Assembly: GCF_049257235.1 (NCBI RefSeq)
Contig: NZ_JBMMUF010000010.1
Coordinates: 62,001-126,000 of the forward strand
Length of the DNA stretch: 64,000 nt
From: Pseudoalteromonas sp049257235
GTDB lineage: Bacteria; Pseudomonadota; Gammaproteobacteria; Enterobacterales; Alteromonadaceae
Reading direction: 5' to 3'
The position numbers and the translations under genes are program-made. The notes beneath the pieces are model-generated. The model had not been told where the DNA came from. It did no database searches and saw only the letters and a list, made by a program, of their open reading frames with translations. This document shows positions 1 to 9,966 of this stretch, in pieces. The stretch's first letter is position 1. Each line of letters begins with the position of its first letter.

Positions 1-1
1 A

Positions 2-481
2 CTGAGCCTGCCGCAAGACGGTCGCTGGACTACGAAATTACGCCTGCAAGATGGTTCATCCTATGAGCATATCGGCGAGGTTAACTTTACCGATGTGCGC
101 ATTAATGCCAACACGGGCACCTCTGAGTTCCAAGCGATCGTGCCAAACCCGGATTTTAGCCTTCGTCCGGGGCAATTTGTGCAAGTTGAATTAATCGGCG
201 CGGTGCGTAAAGGTACATTTGCAGTACCTCAGCGTGCTGTTTTAGACAACGGCACAGGTAAATTTGTGTATGTTGTGGGCCAAAATGAGCAAGGTATGAC
301 GATTGCCCGTCCAGCTCCAGTAGAGGTTGGCGAATGGTATCGTAAACAAGACGGCGACAATGTTGAAAATCTCTGGATTATTCGCAGCGGTCTAAAACAA
401 GGTGACGAAGTCATTGTCGAAGGTATGGCGCGAATTTTCTTCCCAGGCATGCCTGTTTCTGTAAACAACGACAAAGGATAA
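2..481 (+). CDS. RND efflux periplasmic adaptor subunit (MexA/AcrA family), 5' end outside window
   Basis: The reading frame is open from the first bases of the window, so this is the last 159 residues of a longer gene. Residues such as LRPGQFVQVELIG, VPQRAVL and the closing GLKQGDEVIVEGMARIFFPGMPV are typical of the beta-barrel and membrane-proximal domains of membrane fusion proteins, which link an inner-membrane RND pump to an outer-membrane channel. The stop lies 7 bases before the pump gene, so the two form one operon. The substrate cannot be read from this fragment. The N-terminal lipid anchor and hairpin domain are outside the window. Confidence 0.92.
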   Translation: MSLPQDGRWTTKLRLQDGSSYEHIGEVNFTDVRINANTGTSEFQAIVPNPDFSLRPGQFVQVELIGAVRKGTFAVPQRAVLDNGTGKFVYVVGQNEQGMTIARPAPVEVGEWYRKQDGDNVENLWIIRSGLKQGDEVIVEGMARIFFPGMPVSVNNDKG

Positions 482-488
482 GGTCTGT

Positions 489-3400
489 ATGTTTTCGCGT
501 TATTTTATAGATAGGCCCATATTCGCCTTCGTTATTTCGATAGTTATTGTGCTTGCAGGTCTGGCCGCCATGCGCGCCCTCCCCATTGCTCAATATCCAG
601 AAATTGCGCCGCCAGTGGTGCAAGTAACTGCTACTTACCCAGGTGCCTCCGCAGAAGTGCTTGAACAAACCGTGGCTGCGCCACTAGAAAATGCCATCAC
701 GGGTGTTGAAGGCATGATGTATATGTCATCAACCTCAAGCAGTGCAGGTGCAACAACCATTGAAGTAACCTTTGAAATAGGCACCGATGCCGATCAAGCT
801 GCGGTAAACGTAAACAACCGCGTGAAACAGGTTGAAGCGCGTTTACCTGAAGAAACTCGCCGCCAAGGTGTGGTGGTACAAAAAGGTTCATCAAGCTTTT
901 TACAGGTTCATGCCTTCTATTCACCTGATGGCACCCGTTCATCGCTTTGGACTTCAAACTACGTCACCTTGAATATTCTCGACCGCATCAAGCGTATTCC
1001 GGGCACCACTAACGTACAAATCTTTGGTGCCAAAGACTATGCGATGCGCATTTGGCTACGTCCCGATGTAATGAGCCAACTGGGTGTGACAGTTAATGAA
1101 ATCACCAATGCCATACGTGAGCAAAACTCACAGTATGCAGCCGGTAAAATTGGCGCATCGCCAACAACAATGTCACCGCAATCACTGGTATACAGTGTCA
1201 CTGCTCGTGGTCGTATGTCCGAACCCCAAGAGTTTGAAAATATTATTATCCGTGCCAACGCCGATGGCAGCTCGTTACGTTTGAAAGATGTTGCGCGCGT
1301 AGAGCTGGGTTCACAAAACCATGATTTTGATGGCAGCTTTAATGGTAATGAGGCTGTGCTTCTGGGTATTTTCTTACAACCGGGTGCCAATGCTTTGGAA
1401 GTAGCTGAGCAAGTTGCTGTTGTTGTTGATGAGCTAAAGCCGCAATTCCCTTCAGGACTTGAACATGTTGTCTCCTACGACACAACGCGTTTTGTTAAAG
1501 TCTCGATTCGTGAAGTGCTTATCACCCTTGGCGAAGCCATGGTATTGGTGTTTCTTGTTGTTTACCTGTTTTTGCAAAACTGGCGCGCAACACTTATTCC
1601 AACACTTGCTGTTCCAGTATCCTTACTAGGCACCTTCGCGGGCATGTACATGCTTGGCTACTCAATCAATACGCTTACTTTATTTGGTATGGTGTTGTCC
1701 ATCGGGATTGTGGTTGATGACGCCATCGTTGTCCTAGAAAACGTTGAGCGCATCATGCATGAAGAGCATGTCAGTGCAAGAGATGCGGCTATCAAGGCCA
1801 TGCAAGAGGTATCCGGCCCCGTAGTCGCTATTGTACTGGTATTGTGCTCAGTATTTGTGCCAATTGCCTTTTTAGGTGGCCTAACGGGCGAGTTATTCCG
1901 CCAATTTGCCATCACTATCTCTATTGCTGTGAGCTTATCAGGTGTTGTTGCACTGACGATGACACCTGCCTTGTGTGTGTTAATCCTAAAACAAGAGCAC
2001 AAGCAAACTGCACGCTTCTTTGTGTGGTTTAACAACTTCTTCGCAAAGATCACCAACAAATATGTCGGTGCTGTAGGTTTTATGGTTCGCCGCGGCGCTC
2101 TAGGATTAGTCTTAATGATTGCCATGGTCAGTGCCACCGTTGGCATTTGGCAAAAAACACCAAGCTCTTTGGTGCCAGATGAAGACCAAGGCTTTTATAT
2201 TTCAGCGATTTTCTTACCCGATGGCGCGTCATTGGAGCGCACTGCCGAGGTTGTTGATGAAGTGGTAGCGGCGGTAAAATCAAACCCTGCGAACGAAGCG
2301 GTCGCTGCATTCACTGGCTTTGACTTTATTGGCGGCGGCTTTAAAAACAATGCAGCCACGTTGTTTGTAACCCAAAAACACTGGGATGAGCGTGAGGTAG
2401 ATACGCAGTCACTTGTCGGTGAGTTATTTGCAAAAACAGCGCACATTAACGAAGCCTTGGTTCTTGCCTTCAACCCCCCTGCTATCTTCGGTCTAGGCAC
2501 CACTGGCGGATTTGAGTTTTACATTCAGAACAAAGGCGCTGGTGGGCCAGAAAAACTGCAACAAGCCATGCAGCTGTTTATGGCCGAAGCACAAAAGAGC
2601 CCAATTATCGGCAGTGTACAAACGCTGTGGCGTCCAGATGCACCGCAATTAAAAGTCGATATAGACCGTGAACAGGCGCGTGCTATGGGTGTGAATATCA
2701 ATGACGCATTCAATACCCTAGCTGGCACACTTGGAACTTATTATGTGAATGATTTCAATAAGTTTGGTCGTGCTTGGCAGGTACTTATGTCGGCAGATGC
2801 ACAGTATCGTATGCAACCACAAGACATTGGCCGTATTTACGTAAAAAGTAACACTGGCGAAATGGTACCCATGTCAGCGTTTACCTCTATCGAATTCACT
2901 CGTGGCCCAGATAGTATGTCGCGCTACAACAACTTACCCGCCGTTAAGTTGCTAGGTTCAGCAGCACCTGGTTACAGCTCTGGACAAGCCATTGCTGAAG
3001 TGGAGCGTATTGCAAAACAAGTACTGCCCGCAGATATGACTTACGACTGGACGGGATCGGCATTCCAAGAAAAACGCAGCTCTGGTACTACAGGCTTAGC
3101 ATTAGGACTTGCTGTGATTATGGTGTTCTTGATCCTCGCAGCCTTGTATGAGCGCTGGTCATTACCACTATCAGTCATGTTAGCACTGCCGTTTGGCACC
3201 TTTGGCGCGCTTATCTCGATTTGGATTGCGGGGCTCACCAATGATGTGTATTTCCAAATAGGTCTAGTGACCCTTCTGGGACTCGCTGGTAAAAACGCAA
3301 TATTGATTGTTGAGTATGCGCTGATGAAGCACCAGCAAGGTTGGAGCGCTGCTACTGCGGCATTGGAAGCGGCAAGGCTACGTTTTCGCCCAATCATTAT

Positions 3401-3662
3401 GACCTCATTGGCCTTTATCCTAGGTGTCGTGCCATTAGTGCTTAGTTCTGGCGCTGGAGCCGGTGCTCGCCACAGTGTTGGTACAGGGGTGATGGGCGGT
3501 ATGATGGCTGCCACCTTCTTGGCGGTATTCTTTGTGCCTCTGTTCTTTTTCTGGTTAACACAACGCCGTTTAGGCGAGAAGCGTTCGCGCAAAGAGTTAG
3601 CCGATGAAATTGCAGAGCATCACAAAAAAGAAAACGTTGATTGCCCAGAAGGCATTGTGTAA
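489..3662 (+). CDS. RND multidrug efflux pump, inner-membrane permease (AcrB/MexB, HAE1 type)
   Basis: The protein has 1057 residues, the usual size of HAE1-type pumps. It would sit in the inner membrane as a proton-driven trimer and export hydrophobic compounds through the adaptor encoded just upstream. Visible signs are the N-terminal FIDRPIFAFV signature, the proton-relay Asp pair in GIVVDDAIVVLENVER (fourth membrane helix), the VPDEDQG start of the second half, and the paired GLAGKNAILIVEYA helix near the end. An AAGGATAAGG-like ribosome binding site overlaps the end of the adaptor gene. A hairpin terminator follows. No outer-membrane channel gene follows, so a shared TolC-like channel is likely. 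Confidence 0.95.
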   Translation: MFSRYFIDRPIFAFVISIVIVLAGLAAMRALPIAQYPEIAPPVVQVTATYPGASAEVLEQTVAAPLENAITGVEGMMYMSSTSSSAGATTIEVTFEIGTDADQAAVNVNNRVKQVEARLPEETRRQGVVVQKGSSSFLQVHAFYSPDGTRSSLWTSNYVTLNILDRIKRIPGTTNVQIFGAKDYAMRIWLRPDVMSQLGVTVNEITNAIREQNSQYAAGKIGASPTTMSPQSLVYSVTARGRMSEPQEFENIIIRANADGSSLRLKDVARVELGSQNHDFDGSFNGNEAVLLGIFLQPGANALEVAEQVAVVVDELKPQFPSGLEHVVSYDTTRFVKVSIREVLITLGEAMVLVFLVVYLFLQNWRATLIPTLAVPVSLLGTFAGMYMLGYSINTLTLFGMVLSIGIVVDDAIVVLENVERIMHEEHVSARDAAIKAMQEVSGPVVAIVLVLCSVFVPIAFLGGLTGELFRQFAITISIAVSLSGVVALTMTPALCVLILKQEHKQTARFFVWFNNFFAKITNKYVGAVGFMVRRGALGLVLMIAMVSATVGIWQKTPSSLVPDEDQGFYISAIFLPDGASLERTAEVVDEVVAAVKSNPANEAVAAFTGFDFIGGGFKNNAATLFVTQKHWDEREVDTQSLVGELFAKTAHINEALVLAFNPPAIFGLGTTGGFEFYIQNKGAGGPEKLQQAMQLFMAEAQKSPIIGSVQTLWRPDAPQLKVDIDREQARAMGVNINDAFNTLAGTLGTYYVNDFNKFGRAWQVLMSADAQYRMQPQDIGRIYVKSNTGEMVPMSAFTSIEFTRGPDSMSRYNNLPAVKLLGSAAPGYSSGQAIAEVERIAKQVLPADMTYDWTGSAFQEKRSSGTTGLALGLAVIMVFLILAALYERWSLPLSVMLALPFGTFGALISIWIAGLTNDVYFQIGLVTLLGLAGKNAILIVEYALMKHQQGWSAATAALEAARLRFRPIIMTSLAFILGVVPLVLSSGAGAGARHSVGTGVMGGMMAATFLAVFFVPLFFFWLTQRRLGEKRSRKELADEIAEHHKKENVDCPEGIV

Positions 3663-3686
3663 CGCTCAACGTAGACTAAGTAGTTC

Positions 3687-3713
3687 AAAAGGGGCGCATT
3701 TTGCGCCTCTTTT
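3687..3713 (+). terminator. Rho-independent terminator after the RND operon
   Basis: An A-rich left arm ending in GGGGCGCA pairs with TGCGCCTC followed by TTTT, around a very short loop. It lies 25 bases after the pump stop codon. Confidence 0.8.
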
Positions 3714-3793
3714 GTGTTGTGCACAGTCCCCACCCCTTTTAAATTTAGCTAATGACAGCTAGTATTGAAAAATCAGCAGCTTAAGAGATATGT

Positions 3794-4402
3794 ATGGCAC
3801 GCACTAAGGGCGAGTTATTCGCCGAGTTTTTTCAAATTCAAGAACCCGTTAGTATCGTCGTAGAACCTGTTCGCGAAGATGAAGTTCCCGGTACAGTCGC
3901 ACTATTAGAGCGCGATATTCCGCCTTTGTTTAAGCTTGCTAATGAAGTCAATACACTAGAGCAAAGCGCCCTTCGCCCATTACGATTACTTGGTGAAACT
4001 GCTAATGAGCTTGCTCATTATTTGCAGCTACAATCGCGCAAAATAGATCTCATTCTCAGCCACATACTGATGCAACAAAACACCGAAAAGCCCACTGAAA
4101 AAGCAAAAAGCTATGGCGGCTCTGGGTTTGTGGTAGTTAGAGACACCGCTTTGGATCAAGGCCAATTTGCCCGCTGCAAGTTGTTTTTAGACCATGAAGC
4201 TGCAGCTATCTATTGCTATGGTGAGGTGATTGAAGTGTCCCAGTGCAAGGATGGTTTTGAGCACAAGTTGCTGTTTTGCACCATCCGAGAACAAGACCAA
4301 GAATTATTGGTGCGAGCCAGCTTGCACGCGCAAACGCGTCAACTCAAAAAGCGCCATGAAGAGAAACAAGATTCTGAACAACAGGACGAAGAGCAAGACT
4401 AA
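3794..4402 (+). CDS. PilZ-like domain protein (possible cyclic-di-GMP-related protein)
   Basis: This 202-residue protein has no signal peptide or membrane segment. Its general pattern, with an N-terminal FFQIQEP segment, a helical middle and a beta-rich C-terminal half, resembles the divergent PilZ proteins found beside this locus in Alteromonadales. The usual PilZ ligand motifs are weak: there is no clear RxxxR, and the (D/N)xSxxG loop appears only as AKSYGG. The last 30 residues are Gln/Glu/Lys-rich and probably disordered. The ATG follows an AAGAGA ribosome binding site. A short hairpin near 4404-4430 follows without a T run. The family call is tentative, and c-di-GMP binding is not shown. 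Confidence 0.55.
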   Translation: MARTKGELFAEFFQIQEPVSIVVEPVREDEVPGTVALLERDIPPLFKLANEVNTLEQSALRPLRLLGETANELAHYLQLQSRKIDLILSHILMQQNTEKPTEKAKSYGGSGFVVVRDTALDQGQFARCKLFLDHEAAAIYCYGEVIEVSQCKDGFEHKLLFCTIREQDQELLVRASLHAQTRQLKKRHEEKQDSEQQDEEQD

Positions 4403-4537
4403 CGGTTTGCTCGCGTTAAAACGAGCAACCTATACTGATCACAATTTCCTATCTTGAGCACATTTAAGCACCTTATTTAGCTGACAATTAGGCCATTAAT
4501 GCTAAACTAGCGGCTTGTTTTTCTGTGATTGATTGCA

Positions 4538-5578
4538 ATGACTTTTAGATTACTTCCTGAGTGGCATCGTCAAGATGCCGTAATGCTGACGTGGCCTCAT
4601 GAAAACACCGATTGGGCGCCTAATTTATCTGCTGTTGAGCATGTCTATTTCGAACTAAGTAAGCATATTAGCCAACGCCAAAAGTTGCTGCTTGTGATGG
4701 ACAACAGTGAACTAAAAGAGTCGGTTAAAAACCAGCTTCCCGAGCACGGGGTGAACATGGACCATGTTATTTTTGTTGATGCACCGTGCAATGACACATG
4801 GGCACGCGATCACGGCCCTCTTACTTTAAGCGACGGCAAGCAACTCAAAGTGCTCGATTGTCAATTTACTGCCTGGGGTGGTAAGTACGAAGCTGACAAA
4901 GACAACGCCATCAATGCACACGTATTCACTCAAGCATTGAATAAAAACGCGACCACTGAGCAATCAAACTTCATCCTTGAAGGCGGCGCAATTGAAATCA
5001 ATGAACATGGTGTGCTGTTGAGCACACGCGCGTGTGTACACAACAAAAACCGTAATGCGCAAATGACCAGTGAGCAAATCGACAACAGTCTCAAATCACT
5101 ACTTGGTGCTGAGCATATCCTGTGGCTCAATCATGGTTACCTTGCTGGCGATGATACAGACTCGCACATAGACACTCTGGTGCGTTTTGCGCCAAATAAC
5201 ACCCTTGTTTATGTCCGCTGTGATGATCCACAAGATGAGCACTATCAAGAACTTGGCAAAATGGCAGACGAGCTTGTAGCACTGCGTGGCCTTCAAGGCG
5301 AAGCGTACGAGCTCATCGCGCTGCCATGGCCAAAAGCCGCGTTTAATGAAGACGGCGAGCGCCTTCCAGCTACCTACGCCAATTACCTTATTATCAACAA
5401 CGCAGTTTTAGTGCCAACCTACAATGACCCTCACGACGAGGTCGCGCTGAGTCAAATAGGCAAAGCCTATCCTGATCGCGATATTATTGGCGTAGATTGC
5501 CGCGCACTGATTGAACAATTTGGCAGCCTGCATTGTGTCACTATGCAGCTCCCATATGGTTTTTTGGAGAACAAATAA
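4538..5578 (+). CDS. aguA: Agmatine deiminase
   Basis: The enzyme hydrolyses agmatine to N-carbamoylputrescine and ammonia, the first step of the ADC-derived putrescine route. The 346 residues match the peptidyl-arginine-deiminase family: the N-terminal LPEWHRQDAVMLTWPH, the substrate-loop DTWARDHGPL, the EGGAIEIN stretch, and the nucleophile Cys in FGSLHCVTMQLPYGF close to the C-terminus. A TTG lies three codons upstream, but the ATG at 4538 fits the family N-terminus better. The stop overlaps the aguB start by one base (TAATG), so the two genes are translationally coupled and encode consecutive enzymes. Confidence 0.95.
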   Translation: MTFRLLPEWHRQDAVMLTWPHENTDWAPNLSAVEHVYFELSKHISQRQKLLLVMDNSELKESVKNQLPEHGVNMDHVIFVDAPCNDTWARDHGPLTLSDGKQLKVLDCQFTAWGGKYEADKDNAINAHVFTQALNKNATTEQSNFILEGGAIEINEHGVLLSTRACVHNKNRNAQMTSEQIDNSLKSLLGAEHILWLNHGYLAGDDTDSHIDTLVRFAPNNTLVYVRCDDPQDEHYQELGKMADELVALRGLQGEAYELIALPWPKAAFNEDGERLPATYANYLIINNAVLVPTYNDPHDEVALSQIGKAYPDRDIIGVDCRALIEQFGSLHCVTMQLPYGFLENK

Positions 5579-6474
5579 TGACTGCTGTTAACAACACACT
5601 GGCTGTTGCTCTTGTGCAACAGAAAAACACTGATGACAGAGAGTTTAACCTTAACAATTCCATAGAAGGTATTCGTGAAGCGGCCGCTAATGGGGCCAAA
5701 TTAGTTGTGCTTCAAGAACTACACACAGGTTTGTACTTTTGCCAAAGTGAAGATGTTAATCAGTTTGATTTAGCAGAGACGATTCCAGGCCCAAGCACGG
5801 ACACCCTTGGTGCCCTTGCCAAAGAACTGAATATTGTGATCGTGGCATCATTATTCGAGCGTCGTGCAGCTGGGCTCTATCACAACACCGCTGTAGTACT
5901 AGAAAGTGATGGTACGATTGCTGGAAAATACCGCAAGATGCACATCCCAGATGACCCTGGTTTCTACGAAAAGTTTTACTTTACTCCGGGCGATCTCGGT
6001 TTCGAGCCTATTAAAACATCTGTTGGTACATTGGGTGTATTGGTGTGCTGGGACCAATGGTTCCCTGAAGCAGCGCGCTTGATGGCAACCAAAGGTGCTG
6101 AAATATTAATTTATCCAACAGCGATCGGTTGGGATCCTAACGATGATGCCGAGGAACAAGCACGTCAACAAGATGCATGGGTGATCTCTCAGCGCGCGCA
6201 CGCCGTAGCTAATGGGGTTTATGTTATCAGTGCCAACCGCACCGGTTTTGAAGCCGATCCGACAGGTCACAGTGCCGGTATCGAATTTTGGGGGCATTCG
6301 TTTATCGCAGGTCCTCAGGGTGAGTTCCTTGCCACTGCAAGTAACGATCAAGCACAAGTATTGAGCGCCACACTTGATCTTGCTCGCGGTGAAAGTGTAC
6401 GCCGAATTTGGCCTTACCTAAGAGACCGCCGTATCGATCACTACGGTGACCTCACTAAACTCTATCGCGACTAA
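5578..6474 (+). CDS. aguB: N-carbamoylputrescine amidase (nitrilase superfamily)
   Basis: The enzyme converts N-carbamoylputrescine to putrescine, CO2 and ammonia, completing the pathway begun by the upstream deiminase. The 298-residue protein carries the nitrilase Glu-Lys-Cys triad: Glu in VVLQELHTG, Lys in GKYRKMHIPDD and Cys in LGVLVCWDQWFPEAAR. The C-terminal GHSFIAGPQGE and RIWPYLRDRRID are also family hallmarks. The start codon shares a base with the aguA stop and is preceded by TTTGGAGA. An in-frame ATG lies 45 bases upstream inside aguA but would add a non-family leader. Confidence 0.95.
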   Translation: MTAVNNTLAVALVQQKNTDDREFNLNNSIEGIREAAANGAKLVVLQELHTGLYFCQSEDVNQFDLAETIPGPSTDTLGALAKELNIVIVASLFERRAAGLYHNTAVVLESDGTIAGKYRKMHIPDDPGFYEKFYFTPGDLGFEPIKTSVGTLGVLVCWDQWFPEAARLMATKGAEILIYPTAIGWDPNDDAEEQARQQDAWVISQRAHAVANGVYVISANRTGFEADPTGHSAGIEFWGHSFIAGPQGEFLATASNDQAQVLSATLDLARGESVRRIWPYLRDRRIDHYGDLTKLYRD

Positions 6475-6487
6475 AACGGAGATTTCC

Positions 6488-9400
6488 ATGCAGTTAGCGC
6501 AGTTCCTTGAATTGCCTTGGGTAAAAACGCAACAAGATAAAATCAAATGGGGTCAACTTAGCGGCAGTGCTTTAACACTCGCTGTTGGCGAGGCAGTGAA
6601 CCAACATCAGCAACTCGTTGTGTTGGTTACGCCAGACACCCCAAGCGCTCTCAAGTTAGAACATGAACTTCATGCGCTACTGCCACGCGATAATGTGATG
6701 GTGTTTCCTGACTGGGAAACACTTCCTTACGATCATTTTTCGCCGCACCAAGACATTATATCGACACGCTTAAGTACGCTTAGTCGTTTAAAAGACGCCA
6801 GCCATGGTGTGCTTATCGTGCCTGTATCTACCTTGATGTTACGCGCCGCTCCCAAACAGTTTATTTATGGCAATGCCATTGTTTACAAAGTCGGTGATAC
6901 GCTCAATATAGATAAACTGCGCAAACAGTTGTCAGACGCAGGATATATTCACACTCAACAAGTCATGGCGCATGGTGAATACGCAGTGCGTGGCTCTGTT
7001 GTCGACCTGTTTGCGATGGGGCAAAATGCGCCCGTACGATTTGATTTATTTGACGATGAAATCGAGGGCATGAGCCTGTTTGACGTTGACACTCAGCGTT
7101 CAAGCGAACAAATCACATCGATTAATTTACTACCTGCGCATGAGTTCGGTACCACAGACTCAGACATAGAGCGATTTCGTATTCAATACCGAGAAGCATT
7201 TGGTGCCTCAAGCGAAAAAGATTCTGTATATATGCAGGTCAGCAAAGGCTCCTTACCGCCGGGTATCGAGTACTATTTACCACTGTTTTTTGATGGCCTA
7301 GACACACTGTTTGATTACTTGCCACAAAACGCAGTGATCATGCACATGGGCGATATACAACACGGTGCACAGCGCTTTTTGGACGACGTTCATGCTCGCT
7401 ATGAAAATCGTAAAGTAGATCCCCTGCGCCCGTTACTTGAACCCAGTAAGTTATATTTACCAATCGAAGAGCTCAATAGTTGTTTTAAAGACTATCCTCG
7501 CATTGAACTATCACAAGCAACCTTGCCGTTAAAAGCGGGGCATCACAACCTAGGCTGCGAGCCGCTCCCTGACGTGCGCATTGATCATGCCAAGCAACCT
7601 CCTTTTGATAAGTTTCTCGCCTATGCGCTGGAACAAAAACAGCAACACAATCGCATTGTGTTAAGCGTTGAGTCTGATGGTCGTCGTGAAGCTTTATTAA
7701 CCTTGCTTAAGCCAAGTGGCTTGAAAATTACCTTATTTGATTCGTTGGCTCATGCGCTTGAAGGCGATGCCGATATTGCCCTCATCGTAGCGCCCTTTGA
7801 GCAAAGTGTGGTGCTTACTCACAATGGCAGAGTGAGCCTCATTACCGAGCAAGAACTACTTGGTATTCGGGTATCACAACGCAGGCGCAGAAAGCATAAA
7901 CACCAAGCCAGCAGCGATGCCCTCATTCGCAATTTGGCAGAACTCAAAGAAGGCCAGCCTATTGTCCACCTTGATCATGGTGTGGGTCGTTACATTGGTT
8001 TGGAAACACTGGACGCTGCGGGTATTGCCACTGAATTTGTGACCATCATGTATGCCAATGATGCCAAACTCTATGTTCCTGTCGCCGCGTTGCATATGCT
8101 TAGTCGCTACTCTGGCGGTGAAGAAGCCAGTGCCCCGTTGCACAAGCTTGGCTCAGATGCATGGGAGAAAGCCAAAAAACGTGCGGCTGAAAAGGTGCGC
8201 GATGTCGCTGCTGAATTGCTCGATATTTATGCTAAGCGCCAAGCGAAACCGGGGTATAAATTCGCACTCGATGAAGCCGGTTATCGTCAGTTTAGCGATC
8301 ACTTCGTATTCGAAGAAACAGACGATCAACAAAACGCCATCAACGCGGTGCTTCACGATATGCAAAGCAAAAACGCCATGGACCGTTTAGTGTGTGGTGA
8401 CGTTGGCTTTGGGAAAACGGAAGTGGCAATGCGCGCAGCATATATTGCCGTAGCAGACGGTAAACAGGTAGCGGTGCTTGTACCAACCACCCTTTTGGCG
8501 CAACAGCACTTCGAGAATTTCCGCGACCGTTTTGCTGATTTCCCAGTGACAGTTGATGTGTTATCGCGATTTAAGTCAACAAAAGAGCAAAACCACACCC
8601 TCGCGCAAATTAAAGAAGGTAAAGTTGATATCGTTATTGGCACCCATAAGTTGCTACAAGAGAATATCGAGTTTGCTGATTTAGGCTTGTTAGTTGTTGA
8701 TGAAGAGCACCGCTTTGGCGTGCGCCAAAAAGAAAAGATAAAAGCACTGCGTGCCGATGTAGATATTTTGACTCTCACAGCAACACCTATTCCGCGCACG
8801 TTGAATATGGCGATGAGTGGTATGCGCGATTTATCCATTATTGCTACCCCTCCGGCTAAGCGATTAGCGGTTAAAACCTTTGTACGTCAACGTGATGACG
8901 ACATGATCCGTGAAGCAGTGCTGCGTGAAATTAAGCGCGGTGGTCAGGTTTATTTCTTGCACAATAACGTTGAAACCATCGAGCGTACTGCCGAAGAGAT
9001 CCGCACCATTGTGCCAGAAGCAACGGTGGCCGTTGCCCACGGACAAATGCGTGAACGAGAACTCGAAAGCCTGATGAGCGACTTTTACCATCAACGCTTT
9101 AACGTGTTGGTGTGTACGACCATCATTGAAACCGGAATCGATATCCCCAGTGCTAACACCATCATTATGGACAGAGCTGATAGATTAGGACTGGCGCAGT
9201 TGCACCAATTACGTGGCCGCGTTGGCCGCAGTCATCACCAAGCCTATGCCTATTTGTTAACTCCACCACCAAAAGCGATGTCCAAAGACGCGCTAAAACG
9301 TCTTGAAGCGATTGAGTCTTTAGAAGATTTAGGCGCGGGCTTTAACCTTGCAACCCATGACTTAGAAATTCGTGGCGCGGGCGAGTTACTCGGGGATGAG

Positions 9401-9961
9401 CAAAGCGGGCAAATTCAAACAATCGGTTTTAGTATGTATATGGACATGCTAGAACAAGCGGTTGATGCGTTAAAAAATGGCCAAGAGCCAACCCTTGATA
9501 AGCTGATAAAGTCACACACCGAAGTAGACTTGAAACTCCCAGCGCTATTGCCTAACGATTATATCGGTGATGTAAACCTGCGCTTAGGCTTGTACAAGCG
9601 TATTGCCAGTGCCAATGATTTTGACACGCTTGATGAGCTGCAAGTGGAGTTAATTGACCGATTTGGTTTACTACCTGACGCGACAAAAAATTTATTTGCA
9701 CTGCAGCAGCTGAAAATCAGAGCCGGTTCATTAGAGATCACTAAAATCGAAGCAAATCCAAAAGGTGGTTACTTTGAATTTAGTGAACATACCAAGGTGA
9801 GCCCTACGTTTATCATTGGATTAATTCAAGCAGACTCAAAACACTATAGAATGGAAGGCGCGAATCGGTTACGCTTTATGATCAGTGAGGCTAACAACAA
9901 AGAACGCCTAAAACTCATTACAGCCATGATTGCTGAGTTCGAAAACAAGGTAGGAAGTTGA
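6488..9961 (+). CDS. mfd: Transcription-repair coupling factor
   Basis: Mfd dislodges RNA polymerase stalled at DNA lesions and recruits UvrA. The protein is 1157 residues, close to the 1148 of the E. coli enzyme. Seen in order are the N-terminal UvrB-like module (DWETLPYD), the CarD-like RNA-polymerase-interaction region (VHLDHGVGRYIGLETL), the helicase Walker A motif GDVGFGKTEVAMRA, the DEEH box in VVDEEHRFGVRQKEKIK, the TATPIPRTL motif, and the LHQLRGRVGRSHHQAYAYLL motif VI. The ATG at 6488 follows a GGAG site. An in-frame GTG at 6446 within aguB is unlikely. The stop nearly abuts csiV. Confidence 0.97.
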   Translation: MQLAQFLELPWVKTQQDKIKWGQLSGSALTLAVGEAVNQHQQLVVLVTPDTPSALKLEHELHALLPRDNVMVFPDWETLPYDHFSPHQDIISTRLSTLSRLKDASHGVLIVPVSTLMLRAAPKQFIYGNAIVYKVGDTLNIDKLRKQLSDAGYIHTQQVMAHGEYAVRGSVVDLFAMGQNAPVRFDLFDDEIEGMSLFDVDTQRSSEQITSINLLPAHEFGTTDSDIERFRIQYREAFGASSEKDSVYMQVSKGSLPPGIEYYLPLFFDGLDTLFDYLPQNAVIMHMGDIQHGAQRFLDDVHARYENRKVDPLRPLLEPSKLYLPIEELNSCFKDYPRIELSQATLPLKAGHHNLGCEPLPDVRIDHAKQPPFDKFLAYALEQKQQHNRIVLSVESDGRREALLTLLKPSGLKITLFDSLAHALEGDADIALIVAPFEQSVVLTHNGRVSLITEQELLGIRVSQRRRRKHKHQASSDALIRNLAELKEGQPIVHLDHGVGRYIGLETLDAAGIATEFVTIMYANDAKLYVPVAALHMLSRYSGGEEASAPLHKLGSDAWEKAKKRAAEKVRDVAAELLDIYAKRQAKPGYKFALDEAGYRQFSDHFVFEETDDQQNAINAVLHDMQSKNAMDRLVCGDVGFGKTEVAMRAAYIAVADGKQVAVLVPTTLLAQQHFENFRDRFADFPVTVDVLSRFKSTKEQNHTLAQIKEGKVDIVIGTHKLLQENIEFADLGLLVVDEEHRFGVRQKEKIKALRADVDILTLTATPIPRTLNMAMSGMRDLSIIATPPAKRLAVKTFVRQRDDDMIREAVLREIKRGGQVYFLHNNVETIERTAEEIRTIVPEATVAVAHGQMRERELESLMSDFYHQRFNVLVCTTIIETGIDIPSANTIIMDRADRLGLAQLHQLRGRVGRSHHQAYAYLLTPPPKAMSKDALKRLEAIESLEDLGAGFNLATHDLEIRGAGELLGDEQSGQIQTIGFSMYMDMLEQAVDALKNGQEPTLDKLIKSHTEVDLKLPALLPNDYIGDVNLRLGLYKRIASANDFDTLDELQVELIDRFGLLPDATKNLFALQQLKIRAGSLEITKIEANPKGGYFEFSEHTKVSPTFIIGLIQADSKHYRMEGANRLRFMISEANNKERLKLITAMIAEFENKVGS

Positions 9962-9966
9962 AGTTA

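Noticed and set aside
1658..2146. 162-codon open frame antisense to the RND pump
   Set aside because: It lies wholly within a strongly supported gene, and its Thr/Ser-rich product is not protein-like.
3041..3592. 183-codon open frame antisense to the RND pump
   Set aside because: It is a shadow of the pump reading frame with no ribosome site or family pattern.
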